Shown one piece after another: positions 53,158 to 55,092 of a stretch of DNA of 55,092 nucleotides. Origin of the DNA: Anaerobiospirillum sp. (GTDB taxonomy: Bacteria; Pseudomonadota; Gammaproteobacteria; Enterobacterales; Succinivibrionaceae); the NCBI GenBank assembly GCA_029258325.1, contig JARHZF010000016.1, forward strand, positions 1-55,092, read 5' to 3'. The notes below the pieces were generated by a model. That model saw only the letters and a list, made by a program, of their open reading frames with translations, ran no database searches and was not told the origin of the DNA. Position 1 is the first letter of the stretch; each line of letters begins with the position of its first letter. The position numbers and the translations under genes are program-made.

Positions 53158-54486
53158 ATGTCCACTGCATTTAGCACATCTCTTGAACGATATTTTAAGT
53201 TAAAAGAACGACAAACAAATATTAAAACAGAGATTTTCGCTGGTTTTACAACTTTTATAACTATGGCTTATATCATATTTGTAAATCCAGATATCCTATC
53301 AAGAACAGGAATGCCATATGAAATTGCAATTGCTGCTACTATCTTAGGTGCAGCGATTTGTACTTTAGTTATGGGTCTTTATGCAAATCTACCTGTAGCT
53401 ATGGCTCCTGGTATGGGTATTAATGTATTCTTTGCAACATATGTATGTGGTACATTAGGACTACCTTGGCAAACAGCATTAGGTGCTGTATTTATCTCAG
53501 GTATAACCTTCTTACTTTTAACTGTAACTAATTTTAGACAAAAAATTATTGATGATGTACCTACTGATTTAAAATGTGCTGTTGCAGTTGGTATGGGTAT
53601 ATTTATCTCTTTTATTGGTCTTCAAAATGCTAAAATTGTAGTACCTAATCAATTTACAGGTGTAAGTTTAGGTGATATTAAAGATCCACATGTCTTATTA
53701 GCTCTATCAGGTATTATGCTAGTTGGTGCTTTATTTGCCTTAAAAGTACGTGCAGCTATGCTTATATCAATTCTTGCAATTACTTTAGTATCAATAATAT
53801 TAGGTCTATCACCAGCTCCTGAGGGTATATCCTCTATAGTATCTTTTAACCTATCAGGTCTTACTGATGGTTTCTTCTCTCTTGATATCATGGGTGCAAT
53901 TCAATATGGTCTTATCTCTGTTATCTTTACTATGACTGTATTTGAACTATTTGATAATATTGGTACATTAATTGGCGTAACAAGAGCAGCCCCTGTTTTA
54001 ATCGATAAAGATGGTCATATTGTAAATCAAGATAGAGCTTTAATGGTTGACTCTTTTGGTACTATGGTGTCATCATTCTTAGGTTCTTCTGCTGTTGTAT
54101 CTTATGTAGAATCATCAGCAGGTATTCATCAAGGTGGTAGATCAGGTCTTACCTCTGTAATTGTAGCTTTACTTTTCTTCTGTGCTATCTTCTTTGCACC
54201 TTTAGCTCAATTAGTTCCACCTATTGCAACTGCTCCTGCTTTAATAGTTGTAGGTGCTATGATGATGAGAAATGTCACCTCAATTAATTTCTCTGACTTC
54301 ACTGTAGGTATTCCTGCATTCTTAACTATTACTATGATGGCATTTACCTACTCAATTTCAAATGGCTTTAGTTTTGGTTTTATAAGTTATTGTTTACTTA
54401 AGATATTAACAGGTAGATATAAAGAAATTACTCCTGTAATGTGGGTTGTAACTATTATTTTTTGCTTTAGTTATGCTCTACATTAA
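53158..54486 (+). CDS. NCS2-family purine permease (AzgA-like)
   Basis: A 442-residue proton symporter for adenine, guanine or hypoxanthine. It begins FKLKERQTNIKTEIFAGFTTF, and has TMAYIIFVNPDIL near 38, VAMAPGMGINVFFA near 80, CAVAVGMGIFISFIGLQNAK near 140, LFDNIGTLIG near 265 and SSAVVSYVESSAGI near 313, all signatures of the AzgA branch of NCS2 (E. coli AdeP/GhxP are 445-455). About 13 membrane segments. GAGG is placed before the ATG. Which purine is carried cannot be read from the sequence. Confidence 0.92.
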   Translation: MSTAFSTSLERYFKLKERQTNIKTEIFAGFTTFITMAYIIFVNPDILSRTGMPYEIAIAATILGAAICTLVMGLYANLPVAMAPGMGINVFFATYVCGTLGLPWQTALGAVFISGITFLLLTVTNFRQKIIDDVPTDLKCAVAVGMGIFISFIGLQNAKIVVPNQFTGVSLGDIKDPHVLLALSGIMLVGALFALKVRAAMLISILAITLVSIILGLSPAPEGISSIVSFNLSGLTDGFFSLDIMGAIQYGLISVIFTMTVFELFDNIGTLIGVTRAAPVLIDKDGHIVNQDRALMVDSFGTMVSSFLGSSAVVSYVESSAGIHQGGRSGLTSVIVALLFFCAIFFAPLAQLVPPIATAPALIVVGAMMMRNVTSINFSDFTVGIPAFLTITMMAFTYSISNGFSFGFISYCLLKILTGRYKEITPVMWVVTIIFCFSYALH

Positions 54487-54513
54487 ACTATAATATAGTT
54501 TTACTTCCTTATA

Positions 54514-54549
54514 AATGATCATATCTTATTTGGTATGATCATTTTTTTT
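54514..54549 (+). terminator. Terminator of the purine permease gene
   Basis: AATGATCATA (54514-54523) pairs with TATGATCATT (54534-54543) around a ten-base loop, followed by T-run to 54549. It overlaps the 3' end of the minus-strand gene that converges here. Confidence 0.85.
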
Positions 54550-55092
54550 ATCATAAATAATTGGCCACCACTTCTTATAAGGCATGGCTTTTTCTAAATC
54601 TTTAATACTTATATTTACAGATTCAAATTTATGTGGATTTGTATTTATTGTATTTGGGGCAAAGAAAAATCTAATACCCTTTACTGTTAAAGTAAAATTA
54701 GTAGGATTTATTTTTAATGATGAAATTATAATAGGTAAATATTTTGAATTAGCCTTTTGATAACGACTTTTTATAATATTGCCTATAAGTTGTCCTGCAA
54801 GCTCTGGATTTGCAAAAAGCTCATCAAAACGTAAAAGTTTATTATCAGAGAGCTTATAAGTAAAAGCTTTTATATTTATAGAATTATGCGTGTTATCATC
54901 ATATGATCTTATAATGGCATAAACAGTAATAATTCTAGCACTTTTATTTTCAATAAAATTTAAATCAACTTTTTGTGTGGCTATATTTTCAAAAAATGAA
55001 AAATCTGGGTTTTCATAATTAATGTTTTCATTAACAATAATAACCCTCTCTCTTTCATAATTGCGAGCAAGTGTCTGTGCTATATAATTACA
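54526..55092 (-). CDS. DUF3298-like protein, 5' end beyond the window
   Basis: The minus strand is open from the right edge to TAA at 54526-54528, giving 188 residues and ending KWWPIIYDKKNDHTK. The fragment reads like a DUF3298 (RsiV/YdaJ-like) extracytoplasmic domain: FTYKLSDNKLLRFDELFANP in the middle, then LKINPTNFTLTVKGIRFFFA, and VNISIKDLEKAMP near the end. Such domains are usually in exported or membrane-anchored proteins; the signal part would lie outside the window. Assignment by pattern, so moderate. It converges with the purine permease. Confidence 0.6.
   Translation of the reverse strand, partial: CNYIAQTLARNYERERVIIVNENINYENPDFSFFENIATQKVDLNFIENKSARIITVYAIIRSYDDNTHNSINIKAFTYKLSDNKLLRFDELFANPELAGQLIGNIIKSRYQKANSKYLPIIISSLKINPTNFTLTVKGIRFFFAPNTINTNPHKFESVNISIKDLEKAMPYKKWWPIIYDKKNDHTK

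Noticed and set aside
1-55092. CRISPR array, tRNA or rRNA genes
   Set aside because: No regularly spaced repeats, cloverleaf-like GC-rich segments or rRNA signatures were seen anywhere in the window.

Overview
The window is a stretch of AT-rich chromosome (long A/T-only intergenic runs, A/T third positions) from a flagellated, Gram-negative bacterium. Gene order is gammaproteobacterial: rpsT divergent from ribF-ileS-lspA-ispH, accD-folC-dedD, apt-dnaX and fliK-L-M-N-O-P-Q-R all follow the enteric plan. The low GC, the absence of obvious respiratory clusters other than one NDH-2, and an iron-type alcohol dehydrogenase make a gut or rumen anaerobe of the Succinivibrionaceae type my best guess. 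That is an inference, not a proven assignment.

Layout. 1-2243: end of an unknown gene, then an IS1634-type insertion sequence with its own promoter and a hairpin that could hide its ribosome binding site from read-through transcripts. 2329-6119: accD-folC-dedD-like-Nif3 operon (minus). 6357-9003: alcohol dehydrogenase and a GT-C-like membrane protein. 9102-14321: ribF-ileS-lspA-ispH. 14610-14870: rpsT with a textbook promoter. 14941-16329: a NADAR-type protein resembling the antitoxin of DarT1 systems, with a two-AT-hook tail and no toxin beside it. 16519-16630: a candidate small RNA with promoter, two hairpins and terminator. 16736-25077: flagellar export/switch operon fliKLMNOPQR from a sigma-54-like promoter, preceded by two tandem short flagellins with a sigma-28-like promoter. 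25416-28798: a secreted and a membrane protein (DUF1036- and DUF1189-like), then two hypothetical genes each interrupted by an in-frame TAG. 28954-32835: mepA, NDH-2, and a truncated IS256-type transposase.

33078-37303: apt and dnaX. The dnaX zero frame ends after domain III at a run of ten A; the -1 frame then stays open for 844 codons and ends in a recognisable tau domain V, giving a 1215-residue tau with an approximately 700-residue Asn/Asp/Ser-rich linker. 37596-40472: argE and argC, divergent, both recognisable by close match to the E. coli proteins and both lacking a key catalytic residue. 40533-44785: a PiT phosphate transporter and corA; corA has a structured leader whose closing stem contains the Shine-Dalgarno sequence. 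44832-50641: a SUFU-domain gene, a BspA-LRR/ankyrin-like gene and two DUF4272 paralogues, which together look like an immunity-type island without toxins. 51254-54486: a multicopper oxidase with a Met/His-rich N-terminus, and an AzgA-like purine permease; a DUF3298-like gene runs off the right edge.

The strongest leads are the dnaX recoding with a giant tau linker, the double loss of catalytic residues in ArgE/ArgC, the AT-hook NADAR protein, the corA leader RNA and the SUFU/DUF4272 island. All family calls were made by reading the translated sequence from memory; no search was run.
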